From the IMG/VR virus record IMGVR_UViG_3300046690_000430, positions 1 to 44,413 of that record: a stretch of DNA of 44,413 nucleotides; one strand, 5' to 3'. Position numbers and translations under genes: made by a program. The DNA is from a virus. The notes under the pieces were generated by a model. That model was not told where the DNA came from. It ran no database searches and worked only from the letters and a program-made list of their open reading frames with translations. Of this stretch, positions 1-6,679 are shown piece after piece (positions within the stretch are counted from its first letter, which is position 1; every line of letters starts with the position of its first letter).

Positions 1-616
1 GCACCTTGTAAAGGTTCGCGCTCCTGCTCAGCCAAAGCTTAGTGCAGAGCCCGGCAGCATTGGTAAAGCCGATCCGAACCTCGCTCTCAGTCTCCTCGAG
101 CACGTCGCAAAGCTGGCCTGCCCATAGCACGCGTTTTAGTTGAGGCGGCTTTGCTTCCAACTTCGCCCTCTGCGCCGCCGCCTCCAAATCTCCCGGCCGC
201 GCTCTCACTAGCCAACTCGGGCCAAACATGTTCCGGATCCCCTGCAGTTGCGCCGCCCACTTCTCCAGCCCATCCCGCCTGTAATTCCCGTCCATCCAAG
301 CGCATCGCACCATCGCCTTATACGTCCGCCCTACCGCCTCCCGCACTTCCGCCAGCACTGCCAGCGCTGTCGCCTCCTGCACGTCCAGCATTGCCTCCGC
401 GGCCGCTTCCGGTGCCTCGAGCTCTTCAATCGGCCGTCGCTCGATCACTTGAAAGCCCTTCATTCCAAGCATCCGTATATCCCGTATCACTCCCGCCCTC
501 TGCGGATGCACCCACGATCCAGCATGACCCGGCACAAACCCTTCAGACGTGCAGCGGTGCCTCGCATCCGCCATGGTGTTCTCAGCAAAACCGATCTTCA
601 CTTCTTCAAACCTCAT
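1..616 (-). CDS. Unknown phage protein, 3' end outside window
   Basis: This frame is open from an ATG at 616 to the left edge, giving at least 205 residues with no stop, so the C-terminus is missing. A good ribosome binding site (GGAG, five bases before the ATG) supports the start. The N-terminal third has a 'GFVPGHAGSWVHPQR' stretch followed by an Ala/Glu-rich helical middle (residues about 65-100) and a Trp-containing helical tail. I do not recognise a family. Both long plus-strand frames over this stretch are Pro/Ser/Arg-rich, as expected for shadows. It is transcribed divergently from the gene at 764 and may belong to the same early transcription direction as the minus-strand operon at the right edge if the genome is circular. 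Confidence 0.7.
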   Translation of the reverse strand, partial: MRFEEVKIGFAENTMADARHRCTSEGFVPGHAGSWVHPQRAGVIRDIRMLGMKGFQVIERRPIEELEAPEAAAEAMLDVQEATALAVLAEVREAVGRTYKAMVRCAWMDGNYRRDGLEKWAAQLQGIRNMFGPSWLVRARPGDLEAAAQRAKLEAKPPQLKRVLWAGQLCDVLEETESEVRIGFTNAAGLCTKLWLSRSANLYKV

Positions 617-741
617 AACTTCTCCATTCAAAACGCCACCCCGGCAGCGCTGAAAGCTGCGCACAGTAGATGCACGCAGACGCCGCCAGAGTGGCGCAAA
701 GTTTCTTTCGTTTGACTATGGGCTTTCAGTTCCACAAGCCA

Positions 742-770
742 ACCTTATCAAACCTCATCTCACTTGTCAA
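742..770 (-). promoter_or_regulatory. Candidate promoter for the left-edge minus gene
   Basis: On the minus strand a perfect TTGACA (770-765) is followed after 17 bases by TAAGGT (747-742), a weak -10. A transcript would start near 735 and leave a leader of about 120 bases before the ATG at 616. Spacing and the -35 are good and the -10 is poor. It overlaps the likely TTG start of the divergent gene at 764. Confidence 0.35.
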
Positions 771-1249
771 CTCCTCCCTCCTCGCCCACCTTCTCCTCCA
801 TGCCGGAAACCGCTTCCCGTCCCTCTTACATCTGGACTCGAGAGCAGGCGATCGCCAAAGGCGAGAAGGGACGCGCTACTCTTCGCGCTCGCGCCGCCAA
901 ACGTCAGCAGCTCATCGCCCTCGCTAACTCCGTCCGCCGCTCTCCCCCTCAAGAGGCTCTCGAGATCATCCTGGCTGATACCTACAGAACTTACGCACGC
1001 ACCCCAAAAGACTCCGTAGCTGCCGAGCGTCTCGCACGTACCCTGCTCACTCTCGAGCACATCAGACGCATCCAAGGCAAGGCACCGCGGCCAGGATCGG
1101 TTGGCTCTCCTTCGAGTAGTGCAGTTGCACAAAGTGGCCCCATCGGGGAAGCGCCTCCGATCAACCCCGTACCCCAACCTCAACCCTTATTGCCGGATCC
1201 GGCTCCTACCGATCTCGATGCTCCTCCCGAGATGTCTCCTGAGCTCTGA
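764..1249 (+). CDS. Small basic helical protein; possible small terminase subunit
   Basis: The 161-residue product has a helical, Arg/Ala-rich core (about residues 20-105, including 'TREQAIAKGEKG' and a run of Leu-Ala helices) and a Pro-rich tail. The start is uncertain: TTG at 764 or ATG at 800, neither with a convincing ribosome binding site. It is the only plus-strand gene before terL at 7772, from which it is separated by the minus-strand operon. A small terminase role is a guess from size, helical composition and strand. The competing minus-strand frame is low-complexity and looks like a shadow. Confidence 0.5.
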   Translation: MSTPPSSPTFSSMPETASRPSYIWTREQAIAKGEKGRATLRARAAKRQQLIALANSVRRSPPQEALEIILADTYRTYARTPKDSVAAERLARTLLTLEHIRRIQGKAPRPGSVGSPSSSAVAQSGPIGEAPPINPVPQPQPLLPDPAPTDLDAPPEMSPEL

Positions 1250-1580
1250 GCAATCAGGAGTCTCCTTTTCGTCCAGGGCACCCGTCCCCGCACCCCCAGG
1301 AGGGGGGAGGCGCGAGGGCGCGGCTGGTTGGTTGATACCCCCTCCGCTACAAGCCCTATTTCTCATAGTTGAGAACAGAGCGTATAGGGCATTGTTCCAT
1401 AAGGAGCAATCGTAAAACGTTGGAGTACAGGGATCACCCTTGATCAGGTTAACCGGTTACTCTGAGAGCTTCAGAGGCAGGGCGAGGGATTGGCTCGCGC
1501 TGAGCAATGGCCGTCATCGGGCACCTGTTCCTCAAGAGCGCCCTGGTTGGGGGAGCTCTGGTCCCGATCCTGTAGGGCAG
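1250..1580. other. Non-coding region with nested dyad
   Basis: No convincing gene is seen in these 330 bases. They hold a G-rich tract (about 1299-1310) and a nested dyad: arms GCCCTAT (1353-1359) and ATAGGGC (1384-1390) enclose TTCTCA-TAGT-TGAGAA (1360-1375). Near 1450 there is an AACCGGTT palindrome. The region lies between converging genes, so the dyad could be an operator or an RNA hairpin acting on transcripts arriving from either side. Neither strand shows the T-run of a classical terminator directly after the dyad. Confidence 0.4.
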
Positions 1581-1964
1581 TTATGCGGAGGTGCGCTGTA
1601 GACGCAAGGGTGTTGCCGGGAGGTAACAGTTGAACCCTGGGTGGGGTTGCGGTCGTATCTCCGTGGATTGCTTGGCCGGTCCTGCACCCGTGGGCGCGGA
1701 GCTTGTTGGAGCAGTGAGCGCGCTGTTTTGCGCGGTTACCGGGGCAATCGGTTGAGGTTTTGGGAGCACTTCTGAATGAGTCTGCTGCATAACTTTCCCG
1801 GTGAGCCGCAGCCCGGCCGGGACGAAAAAGGAAACGATGGGTTTGGCAACGTATCGATGCCTGGAGCGCCACGAGCGCATGTAAGCGTTGTGGCAGGGAA
1901 GGCAGGAGCGTTGACCGTCGCGGGAGGGGTTTGTGTGGCAGGTGGAGCAAAGGGAGCTTCTCAC
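1581..1964 (-). CDS. Small zinc-ribbon protein
   Basis: The 127-residue product begins with a compact zinc-binding pattern: CSTC at residues 6-9 and CLPC about 14 residues later, followed by 'HNAYMRSWR', a basic helix. The rest is a Pro/Thr-rich, probably disordered tail. The GTG start at 1964 has a GGAGG six bases upstream and overlaps the stop of the preceding micro-ORF (GTGA). It is the last gene of the minus-strand operon. CxxC-x(n)-CxxC phage proteins of this kind often bind DNA or are HNH remnants; no catalytic histidine pair is evident here, so no function is assigned. Confidence 0.65.
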   Translation of the reverse strand: MRSSLCSTCHTNPSRDGQRSCLPCHNAYMRSWRSRHRYVAKPIVSFFVPAGLRLTGKVMQQTHSEVLPKPQPIAPVTAQNSALTAPTSSAPTGAGPAKQSTEIRPQPHPGFNCYLPATPLRLQRTSA

Positions 1965-2113
1965 GCTGCGCCTCCGGAAAAGAGTTCTCCCGTTGTTAGC
2001 AGCAACGGGAGGGTTGAGAACGGAGAATGACTCGATTCTCGGGTGTTTTTGGCGTGGGAGCCAAACCTTTTCGGGCTTTGTCCCACGCCTGCACTGCTAA
2101 TGCGGCAATTCAT
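1961..2113 (-). CDS. 50-residue micro-ORF
   Basis: An ATG at 2113 opens a 50-codon frame whose TGA overlaps the GTG start of the next gene (GTGA), the junction type used throughout this operon. The product is Ser-rich with a short hydrophobic patch ('LPLLLTTGEL') near the end. No good ribosome binding site is seen. Two perfect hairpins lie inside it, so the stretch could instead be a structured leader for the downstream gene. Confidence 0.4.
   Translation of the reverse strand: MNCRISSAGVGQSPKRFGSHAKNTRESSHSPFSTLPLLLTTGELFSGGAA
1987..2089. repeat. Two perfect 9-bp hairpins in tandem
   Basis: Arms CTCCCGTTG (1987-1995) and CAACGGGAG (2003-2011) enclose a 7-base loop. Arms GGCGTGGGA (2051-2059) and TCCCACGCC (2081-2089) enclose a 21-base loop with an inner GCC/GGC pair. 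In the direction of transcription (minus) the second hairpin comes first. Neither is followed by a long T-run, so attenuation, RNA protection or protein binding are all possible. Confidence 0.55.
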
Positions 2114-2148
2114 AGGAACGCGTTTTTACTCCTCCGAGTGGGTGCCCG

Positions 2149-2355
2149 TCAATACTTATTTTTTGCCTGCCTCCTGGCGGCGCGGTTACCGGCTTTGAAC
2201 CGGGCGAAGGCGGCGAAGAGGGACTCGCCGGGTTTTGCGCCCAGTTCTTCGAGGGTTTTGCGGTGCCCGGCGAGTTGGGTTTGCCAGTCAGGGTTCAAGG
2301 ATTCGCGTACCCTGGCCTGGATATTTTCTTCGCGGAGCCGGTCTTCTGGTTTCAT
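2149..2355 (-). CDS. Small charged helical protein
   Basis: The 68-residue product is almost entirely predicted helix, with alternating acidic and basic residues at the start ('MKPEDRLREENIQARVRE') and a basic C-terminus ('RRQAKNKY'). The ATG at 2355 overlaps the stop of the preceding zinc-ribbon gene (ATGA). No family is recognised. A small nucleic-acid or host-protein binding role would fit the charge pattern but is not shown. Confidence 0.6.
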   Translation of the reverse strand: MKPEDRLREENIQARVRESLNPDWQTQLAGHRKTLEELGAKPGESLFAAFARFKAGNRAARRQAKNKY

Positions 2356-2513
2356 AGGTGGGTAGGATCAGCGCCAGGGTAAGCTTTGGATTTCCAGTGC
2401 AGGCGTTTGGGGATTTTCTTGCAGCGCTCAGCGCCGTAGCGGGAGAGGGCGGTTTTGGGGATGAAGATGTTACCGCAGCCGCGGCAGGACCGGGGATTGA
2501 GTTTTCGTTTCAC
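2352..2513 (-). CDS. 53-residue zinc-ribbon microprotein
   Basis: A GTG at 2513 overlaps the previous stop (GTGA), and its own TGA overlaps the next ATG (ATGA), so the gene is exactly fitted between its neighbours. The product has 'CRGCGNIF' at residues 10-17, a further Cys near residue 31 and a basic C-terminal half. It looks like half of a zinc ribbon. Function is unknown. Confidence 0.65.
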   Translation of the reverse strand: MKRKLNPRSCRGCGNIFIPKTALSRYGAERCKKIPKRLHWKSKAYPGADPTHL

Positions 2514-2767
2514 GTTCGAGGTGGGAGGCGTTTCTCGGAGTCACCGGACCAATCGACTTCCTGATCGAGGCGGCCTCCAGCGTCACGGCTTTTGAGAACC
2601 TTATCGATCCAGCCGTAGAAGCAAGCGATGGAGCAGAAATGCTTTGTGCCCTGAGGACGCGGGAAGTTTGGCCCGGTGAAGGTGATTTGCGGCACGGCGA
2701 TATCATCGCACCAGTGACATTCAAATTGCTGCGATGGGAATGGCTGTAGTTGTTCTTCAGTGCTCAT
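2510..2767 (-). CDS. Small Cys-rich (treble-clef-like) protein
   Basis: From the ATG at 2767 the 85-residue product shows CHWC near residue 17 and 'HFCSIACFYGWIDK' near residue 45, a CxxC ... CxxxC pattern like small MYM/FLZ-type or treble-clef zinc fingers. The acidic/basic tail has no motif. The start overlaps the end of the upstream zinc-ribbon gene by 11 bases. A longer frame back to 2917 exists but its extra part lies within the upstream gene, so the internal ATG is preferred. Confidence 0.6.
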   Translation of the reverse strand: MSTEEQLQPFPSQQFECHWCDDIAVPQITFTGPNFPRPQGTKHFCSIACFYGWIDKVLKSRDAGGRLDQEVDWSGDSEKRLPPRT

Positions 2768-2936
2768 TCCGGAGTGAAGTAGTGGACGCAGACGGTAACC
2801 ACGCAGGAGGATTGATAATGTGTCGGCATTTTGGGCGTGGGCAGCGAGTTGGGTTAGTCGCTTTTCGCAACGTGACTTTGGGGTGCCAGAGATGACCGCA
2901 CTTTGGGCAGCGCTCACGTTTTGGTTTCAGTTTCAT
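2757..2936 (-). CDS. 59-residue zinc-ribbon microprotein
   Basis: The product begins MKLKPKRERCPKCGHLW and has a second knuckle CPRPKC near residues 32-37, together a zinc ribbon. The ATG at 2936 overlaps the stop of the secreted-protein gene (ATGA). The last codons overlap the next gene by 11 bases and lie on a DNA repeat that looks like a copy of the end of the upstream gene (see repeat at 2764). No specific function can be given. Confidence 0.65.
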   Translation of the reverse strand: MKLKPKRERCPKCGHLWHPKVTLRKATNPTRCPRPKCRHIINPPAWLPSASTTSLRNEH

Positions 2937-2950
2937 TCCGGAGTGAAGTA
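2764..2950. repeat. 18-bp direct repeat at two successive gene starts
   Basis: The plus-strand sequence TCATTCCGGAGTGAAGTA occurs at 2764-2781 and 2933-2950, each copy carrying the (complementary) start codon of a zinc-finger gene. Similarity extends upstream: in one minus frame both copies can be read as an SSC...VC..YFTPE-stop tail. At 2933 this is the real C-terminus of the secreted protein; at 2764 the tail frame is not used by any called gene. This suggests a local duplication that left a remnant. Confidence 0.7.
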
Positions 2951-3397
2951 TTGGGGGCAAACGAAAACGGTACAGGAGGAGCCACCGTCGCAGTAGCGGA
3001 GGAATTTGAAATCAGCGCCGGTCATCCCGGCCGGGACAATGCACCATTGATCCTGAGTGTGGCCGTTGGCGCACCAGATTTGGATGAGCCCGGCGTAGTA
3101 CGGGGAGACAAGAGGGACGTTGCCGACTGTGCGGACCGACCAGATGACGCCCGGCTGCCACCCGGCGCAAGCGTTGGTAGTGGTGCCAGGGATGCAGATG
3201 CCGGAGTAGCGGGAGCCACCGGGCGCGGCGATAACATCGGGCTCGCACTGCTCCGTCTGGTTCATGTATTCGATGATGACTCCCGGCCATTGGTTCGGGG
3301 TGAGCCAGCACTGGATGACACAGTTGGTTTCAGCATGGAGGCGATGGACGGCGAGGAGTGCGAGGGTGAGCAGGGCGAGTTTGAGTGTGTTTTTCAT
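2933..3397 (-). CDS. Secreted Cys-rich protein
   Basis: The 154-residue product opens with a clear signal peptide: a basic start (MKNTLK), a Leu/Ala hydrophobic core and a likely cut after 'RLHA' at residue 22. The mature part carries about ten cysteines, several Gly-Trp segments and ends YFTPE, so it is probably exported and disulfide-bonded. No family is recognised. The start overlaps the upstream gene by 68 bases, but the signal peptide argues strongly for it. An exported protein in an early operon could act on the host envelope, for example in superinfection exclusion; this is inference. Confidence 0.65.
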   Translation of the reverse strand: MKNTLKLALLTLALLAVHRLHAETNCVIQCWLTPNQWPGVIIEYMNQTEQCEPDVIAAPGGSRYSGICIPGTTTNACAGWQPGVIWSVRTVGNVPLVSPYYAGLIQIWCANGHTQDQWCIVPAGMTGADFKFLRYCDGGSSCTVFVCPQYFTPE

Positions 3398-3590
3398 GGT
3401 GTTTTTTCTTTCGTGGTTTTCGTTTCAGTGATTCGAGGTAATCGAGGCGAGTGTCGGAGTAAAGCTTGCGATCGAAGGATTCGGATTTTTCGCGCCCGGC
3501 ACCCATGATCCACTTGTAAAAAGCCTTGGCGCACTCTGAGAGCTGAGCCGGGCTCATGGTGACGATTTTCCGGATGCGTTTACGTTTCAT
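3330..3590 (-). CDS. Small very basic protein
   Basis: From the ATG at 3590 the 86-residue product has a basic start (MKRKRIRKIV), a helical middle ('LSECAKAFYKWIMGAG') and a strongly basic Lys/Arg/His/Pro tail. The start overlaps the stop of the upstream gene by 11 bases. The end overlaps the secreted-protein gene by 68 bases, which is long; both frames look authentic, so the tail may tolerate sequence constraint from the signal peptide coding. It is possibly nucleic-acid binding; no family was recognised. Confidence 0.55.
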   Translation of the reverse strand: MKRKRIRKIVTMSPAQLSECAKAFYKWIMGAGREKSESFDRKLYSDTRLDYLESLKRKPRKKKHHEKHTQTRPAHPRTPRRPSPPC

Positions 3591-3906
3591 AAGGCGGAGG
3601 TGCGTTTGGGTCGGGCTTGATTTGGACGCGTTTGGCTTTCCCGGCTTTGACGGCCGCGATCGCTTCGATGAGCTTTTCGTGCGAGATGAAGGCGCAAGAT
3701 CCGGTCCGATCATTGGAGATGAGGTAGCTCCCGCCTTTGAGGAAGTGCTGCCAGATTATGTCAGGAGCTTTCAGGGCATCGGTAGCGACTTTCATGGCGC
3801 GATCCGTGGGACCGAAAGGCGTTAACCTAACGATCTCGCCGATGGGCAGCCGGAAGCTTTTAAAGTGTGGGCTTGGATGCGTGATGGTGAAAAACTTGCT
3901 CATCAT
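3580..3906 (-). CDS. Unknown 108-residue protein
   Basis: The product has a beta-like N-terminal half ('MMSKFFTITHPSPHFKSFRL') and a C-terminal helix-rich part with 'LIEAIAAVKAGKAKRVQIKPDP'. Spacing of hydrophobics suggests a folded alpha/beta domain. The start overlaps the upstream stop (ATGATGA). No motif is recognised. Confidence 0.6.
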   Translation of the reverse strand: MMSKFFTITHPSPHFKSFRLPIGEIVRLTPFGPTDRAMKVATDALKAPDIIWQHFLKGGSYLISNDRTGSCAFISHEKLIEAIAAVKAGKAKRVQIKPDPNAPPPYET

Positions 3907-4157
3907 AATTCGAGATCTTTTACCGCTTTAAAATCGAATTTCCAGACCATGTTCAAGCAATCTTTGGGATTCTTGCCGCGCATTTGTGCGTGGCGCAGGA
4001 ACATAATCCCGTGGCGGCACATGGTGCAGAACGGGCCGGAGTGATTCGCTTTGGCGGCCGTCTCCACCTTGCAGGTGGGCAGTGGCTCCGCGCACGGCCA
4101 AACGTGGTGGCAGCATTGGCAGCGGTGTGCGTGTCCATCTCCAGGGGCAAAGCTCAT
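3903..4157 (-). CDS. Small zinc-finger protein
   Basis: The 84-residue product has CQCC-HH near residues 14-18, then C22 and C29, then 'FCTMCRHG' near 44-51, enough ligands for one or two zinc sites. The C-terminal part is a plain helix. The ATG at 4157 overlaps the previous stop (ATGA). It is one of at least six Cys-knuckle miniproteins in this operon. Function is not known. Confidence 0.6.
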   Translation of the reverse strand: MSFAPGDGHAHRCQCCHHVWPCAEPLPTCKVETAAKANHSGPFCTMCRHGIMFLRHAQMRGKNPKDCLNMVWKFDFKAVKDLEL

Positions 4158-4969
4158 ACAGTTTTGCTCACGGCTTTTGCGCGGAGGGTTTGCAGGCGGG
4201 TGCGTTCTTCACATAGCCACTGGTGATAAATGGCATCTGTGCCTCGATGGCCAACATCGCCCATGAAGTCTTCGATTCGGTCTAGGCACTCAATAGTCGC
4301 ATCCAACTCCGAGACGTGAATCATGCCGCTGCCGCAGGAGGTGGAGTTGCCCAGTTCAACATTGTTCATTTCAATTTCCATCCATTCAACTGCCCTCACA
4401 ACTGTTGGAACGTGCCCAAAGTTCGCCATGACTCTACCGCGAGCGATTTGCCAGTGATTTTGCAACGAAGCAACCTGCGCCTGCGCTTTTTCCAGTTCAG
4501 CCTTCGGAACGAAGTCGCTTCCGCAGGAGGTGGAAAGGGCATGGTCCCACTCGCGCTTATACGCTTCAAAATCTTTCGTTGAAAGCCACTCTTCGCGGAA
4601 TGGTTTCGCTTGAAGTAAAACTTTTCTGCATTCAGCAACCTGCGCCTGCGCTTGGGCAAGCTGCTGTTTGTATTGAAAAACTAAATCTTGGACCACAACG
4701 AGCTGGTCGTTTCGGTCGCGAAGTCTTTGTCTCAAGCCTTCCCGCCAGCCGTTCACCTTGGCAAGCTGTTGTTCGGCTTTGTAGGCGCGTGTCTCCGCGG
4801 TATCGCGAAGCGCCTCCAGTGCTTTTACCTCCTTCTCCGCCTCGAAAAGCTCCTGCTTCAGAGCTCTTATGGTCTTCGACCCATCCTCAACAGCAGAGGC
4901 TGACATTGCGGCGCGTGCCTCCGCTTCGCCCAATCGGCGGCAAATTAAAAGTTTTTCGTCTGTGCTCAT
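4154..4969 (-). CDS. Coiled-coil protein with repeated STSCGS motif
   Basis: The 271-residue product is mostly heptad-rich coiled coil (about residues 28-125 and 155-175). It carries two copies of a short Cys motif, STSCGSDFVPKAEL near residue 146 and STSCGSGMIHVSEL near residue 208, each followed by an acidic Leu helix. The underlying DNA is also repeated (4332-4345 and 4521-4534 share 14 bases). The C-terminal 60 residues look globular. The start at 4969 overlaps the upstream stop by four bases. It could be a structural scaffold for other early proteins; no family is assigned. Confidence 0.65.
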   Translation of the reverse strand: MSTDEKLLICRRLGEAEARAAMSASAVEDGSKTIRALKQELFEAEKEVKALEALRDTAETRAYKAEQQLAKVNGWREGLRQRLRDRNDQLVVVQDLVFQYKQQLAQAQAQVAECRKVLLQAKPFREEWLSTKDFEAYKREWDHALSTSCGSDFVPKAELEKAQAQVASLQNHWQIARGRVMANFGHVPTVVRAVEWMEIEMNNVELGNSTSCGSGMIHVSELDATIECLDRIEDFMGDVGHRGTDAIYHQWLCEERTRLQTLRAKAVSKTV

Positions 4970-5187
4970 AATTCAGTTTCTTTGATAAGTGCCAGGATGC
5001 GAACAGGGATCGGGCTTTCGGTGTAGGCGTGGTACCGCATACATCCGGAGCACAACCAAACTTTTGTGGGCGAGGTGCAGATCGTAGCGTAAAAGGCGTT
5101 GAGCTTTTCCTTGCTGATAAAGGCCGGAAGATTCGCTTTGGTGCAGATCTCCGGTCCTCCAATCCAGCGTGCAGGTTCGAGGCTCAT
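4966..5187 (-). CDS. Small Cys-containing protein
   Basis: The 73-residue product contains 'ICTKANLPAFISKEKL' and, further on, 'VWLCSGCMRYHAYTE', giving one CxxC knuckle with nearby His and a third isolated Cys. It starts on the stop of the methyltransferase gene (ATGA) and ends on the next start (ATGA). It may pair functionally with the methyltransferase, but only the gene order suggests that. Confidence 0.6.
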   Translation of the reverse strand: MSLEPARWIGGPEICTKANLPAFISKEKLNAFYATICTSPTKVWLCSGCMRYHAYTESPIPVRILALIKETEL

Positions 5188-6119
5188 AACGGCAATCCAG
5201 GGGTAACGTTAGTACGGTGACCGATCAGCTTCACGTATTCGGGGTTGAGCTCGATCAGGATTGCACTGCGCCCAAGTTCAAGCGCGACCTGTCCGGTTGT
5301 GCCGGAGCCTCCGAACGGGTCAAGAACGGTTCCCCCGAGTGGGCACCCGGCGAGGATGCAAGGCTTGATCAGGTCTGGTGGGAAGGTGGCGAAGTGGGCT
5401 TCGGAGTAGCAATTCGTATTTACGGTCCAAACGCTCCTCTTGTTTCTGGTTCCCTCTTTCCCAAAGTCTCCAACCTCCCGATCGCAATCATTTCGACCTG
5501 TGCCATTTCGGGATGAGGGGGAAACTGAACGGCGATGCACGTAACTGGACGTTTCGCTAATCGCCTCCGCGTCGTAATAATACTTGGCGCTCTTGCTGAG
5601 CAGGAAAATGTATTCGTGGGCTTTGGTGGGGCGATCGGTAACGCTCTCAGGCATTGGGTTGGGTTTGTGCCAGATGATATCTGAGCGCAGATACCATCCG
5701 TCAGCCTGCAGCGCGAAGGCGACGCGCCAGGGAACACCAACGAGATCTTTTGACTTTAATCCTGGCAGCGCCATGCGGTTCGGCTGACAGACCGGGAAGC
5801 TTCCCTCATCGATCACCTTATTCGATTTCCCGAAACAATCTCCGCCAATGCTCCGGCCGGAGCCTGCTCCGGTGGCGTAACAGTCCCCGAGGTTCAGCCA
5901 GAGTGTGCCGTCATCTCGTAGCACGCGCTTAACCTCTCGGAAACCTTTAACGAGCTTCTCAACGTACTCCTGCGGAGTCTTCTCAAGCCCGAGTTGGCCC
6001 TTCACTCCGTAATCCCTCAACCCCCAATACGGCGGAGACGTAACGCAGCAGTGCACGGATTGATCCTCAAGCAGGCCCGATCCTTTGATCCAATCGGCGG
6101 TGATTACCCTGAGACTCAT
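5184..6119 (-). CDS. DNA methyltransferase, SPPY (beta-class) type
   Basis: From the ATG at 6119 the protein is 311 residues, a normal size for a phage N4-cytosine/N6-adenine methyltransferase. The catalytic motif TSPPYW is at residues 27-32 and the SAM-binding motif DPFGGSGTTG follows late, near 267-276; catalytic motif first and SAM motif last is the beta-class order. TSPPY is more often seen in N4-cytosine enzymes, DPPY in N6-adenine ones, so N4-cytosine is favoured but not certain. The upstream frame extends to 6224, but the internal ATG overlaps the preceding stop (ATGA) and suits the family N-terminus. No restriction endonuclease lies beside it, so it probably protects phage DNA or alters expression. 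A Gly/Ser/Arg-rich stretch near residues 195-215 is the likely target-recognition insert. Confidence 0.88.
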   Translation of the reverse strand: MSLRVITADWIKGSGLLEDQSVHCCVTSPPYWGLRDYGVKGQLGLEKTPQEYVEKLVKGFREVKRVLRDDGTLWLNLGDCYATGAGSGRSIGGDCFGKSNKVIDEGSFPVCQPNRMALPGLKSKDLVGVPWRVAFALQADGWYLRSDIIWHKPNPMPESVTDRPTKAHEYIFLLSKSAKYYYDAEAISETSSYVHRRSVSPSSRNGTGRNDCDREVGDFGKEGTRNKRSVWTVNTNCYSEAHFATFPPDLIKPCILAGCPLGGTVLDPFGGSGTTGQVALELGRSAILIELNPEYVKLIGHRTNVTPGLPL

Positions 6120-6679
6120 TGCTTTCGGATCCGCGCCGGGAGGAACGTCTGCGCCGGGGTGCGGTAGGTAATGCTGGCGCTTGGAAACGATTCCGCATAC
6201 CCAGGATAGTACGCTGTCGCCCAAAACTCGTATTGCGTGTCAGGCGCGAGCGTGAGCGTTACTTGCAGCGCCCGGCCAGCATCAAACTGGTTTGTCACTC
6301 CCGCGCTCAGGGTGAAAATGTGGTAATACACGTCCGGAGATGGAGACGCATCCCAAGCCAGAGTCACCAGCGCGTACACCGATCGTACCCGGTAGTAAGC
6401 CGGAGCAGGCTCAATAATCTGGTAAGGCTGATTGGCAACGTTGCTCACGACCTGCCAGGAAAGCAGGTTCGAGCTGTAGAGCACGCTCACCGGTACCTGA
6501 TTGGTCCAGAGCAGAACCAGGGAGAGAGACTTGGGCGTTTCCGAGGTGAGCGCTTTTGCTGCTCGAGGAGCAATCTTTGGCGGCAAAGGCACACCCGGTG
6601 CCTGGGAAACATGGGGCACCGGGTGCGCGCAACCGAACAAACAAAGCGCCAGGAGGCTACTCGGTAGTATAACTCTCAC
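6116..6679 (-). CDS. Lipoprotein with fibronectin-III-like domain
   Basis: The favoured GTG start at 6679 has GGAGG nine bases upstream and gives 187 residues. The product begins with a short lipoprotein signal ending LALCLFGC (lipobox Cys at residue 17). A region 'SSNLLSWQVVSN ... YYRVRS' follows, then an FN3-like domain ('VTLAWDASPSPDVYYHIF' through 'YEFWATAYY'). It is expected to be anchored in a host membrane. The 'SNLLSWQ...YYRV' wording is common in Verrucomicrobiota exported proteins. The start lies inside the end of the upstream gene (23-base overlap). A role in surface exclusion is possible. A longer frame from 6763 lacks a sensible start. Confidence 0.7.
   Translation of the reverse strand: MRVILPSSLLALCLFGCAHPVPHVSQAPGVPLPPKIAPRAAKALTSETPKSLSLVLLWTNQVPVSVLYSSNLLSWQVVSNVANQPYQIIEPAPAYYRVRSVYALVTLAWDASPSPDVYYHIFTLSAGVTNQFDAGRALQVTLTLAPDTQYEFWATAYYPGYAESFPSASITYRTPAQTFLPARIRKQ

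Noticed and set aside
151-715. Two plus-strand frames of 155 codons each at the left edge
   Set aside because: Pro/Ser/Arg-rich translations without fold-like patterns; the minus frame over the same bases is open to the edge and has a good ribosome binding site.
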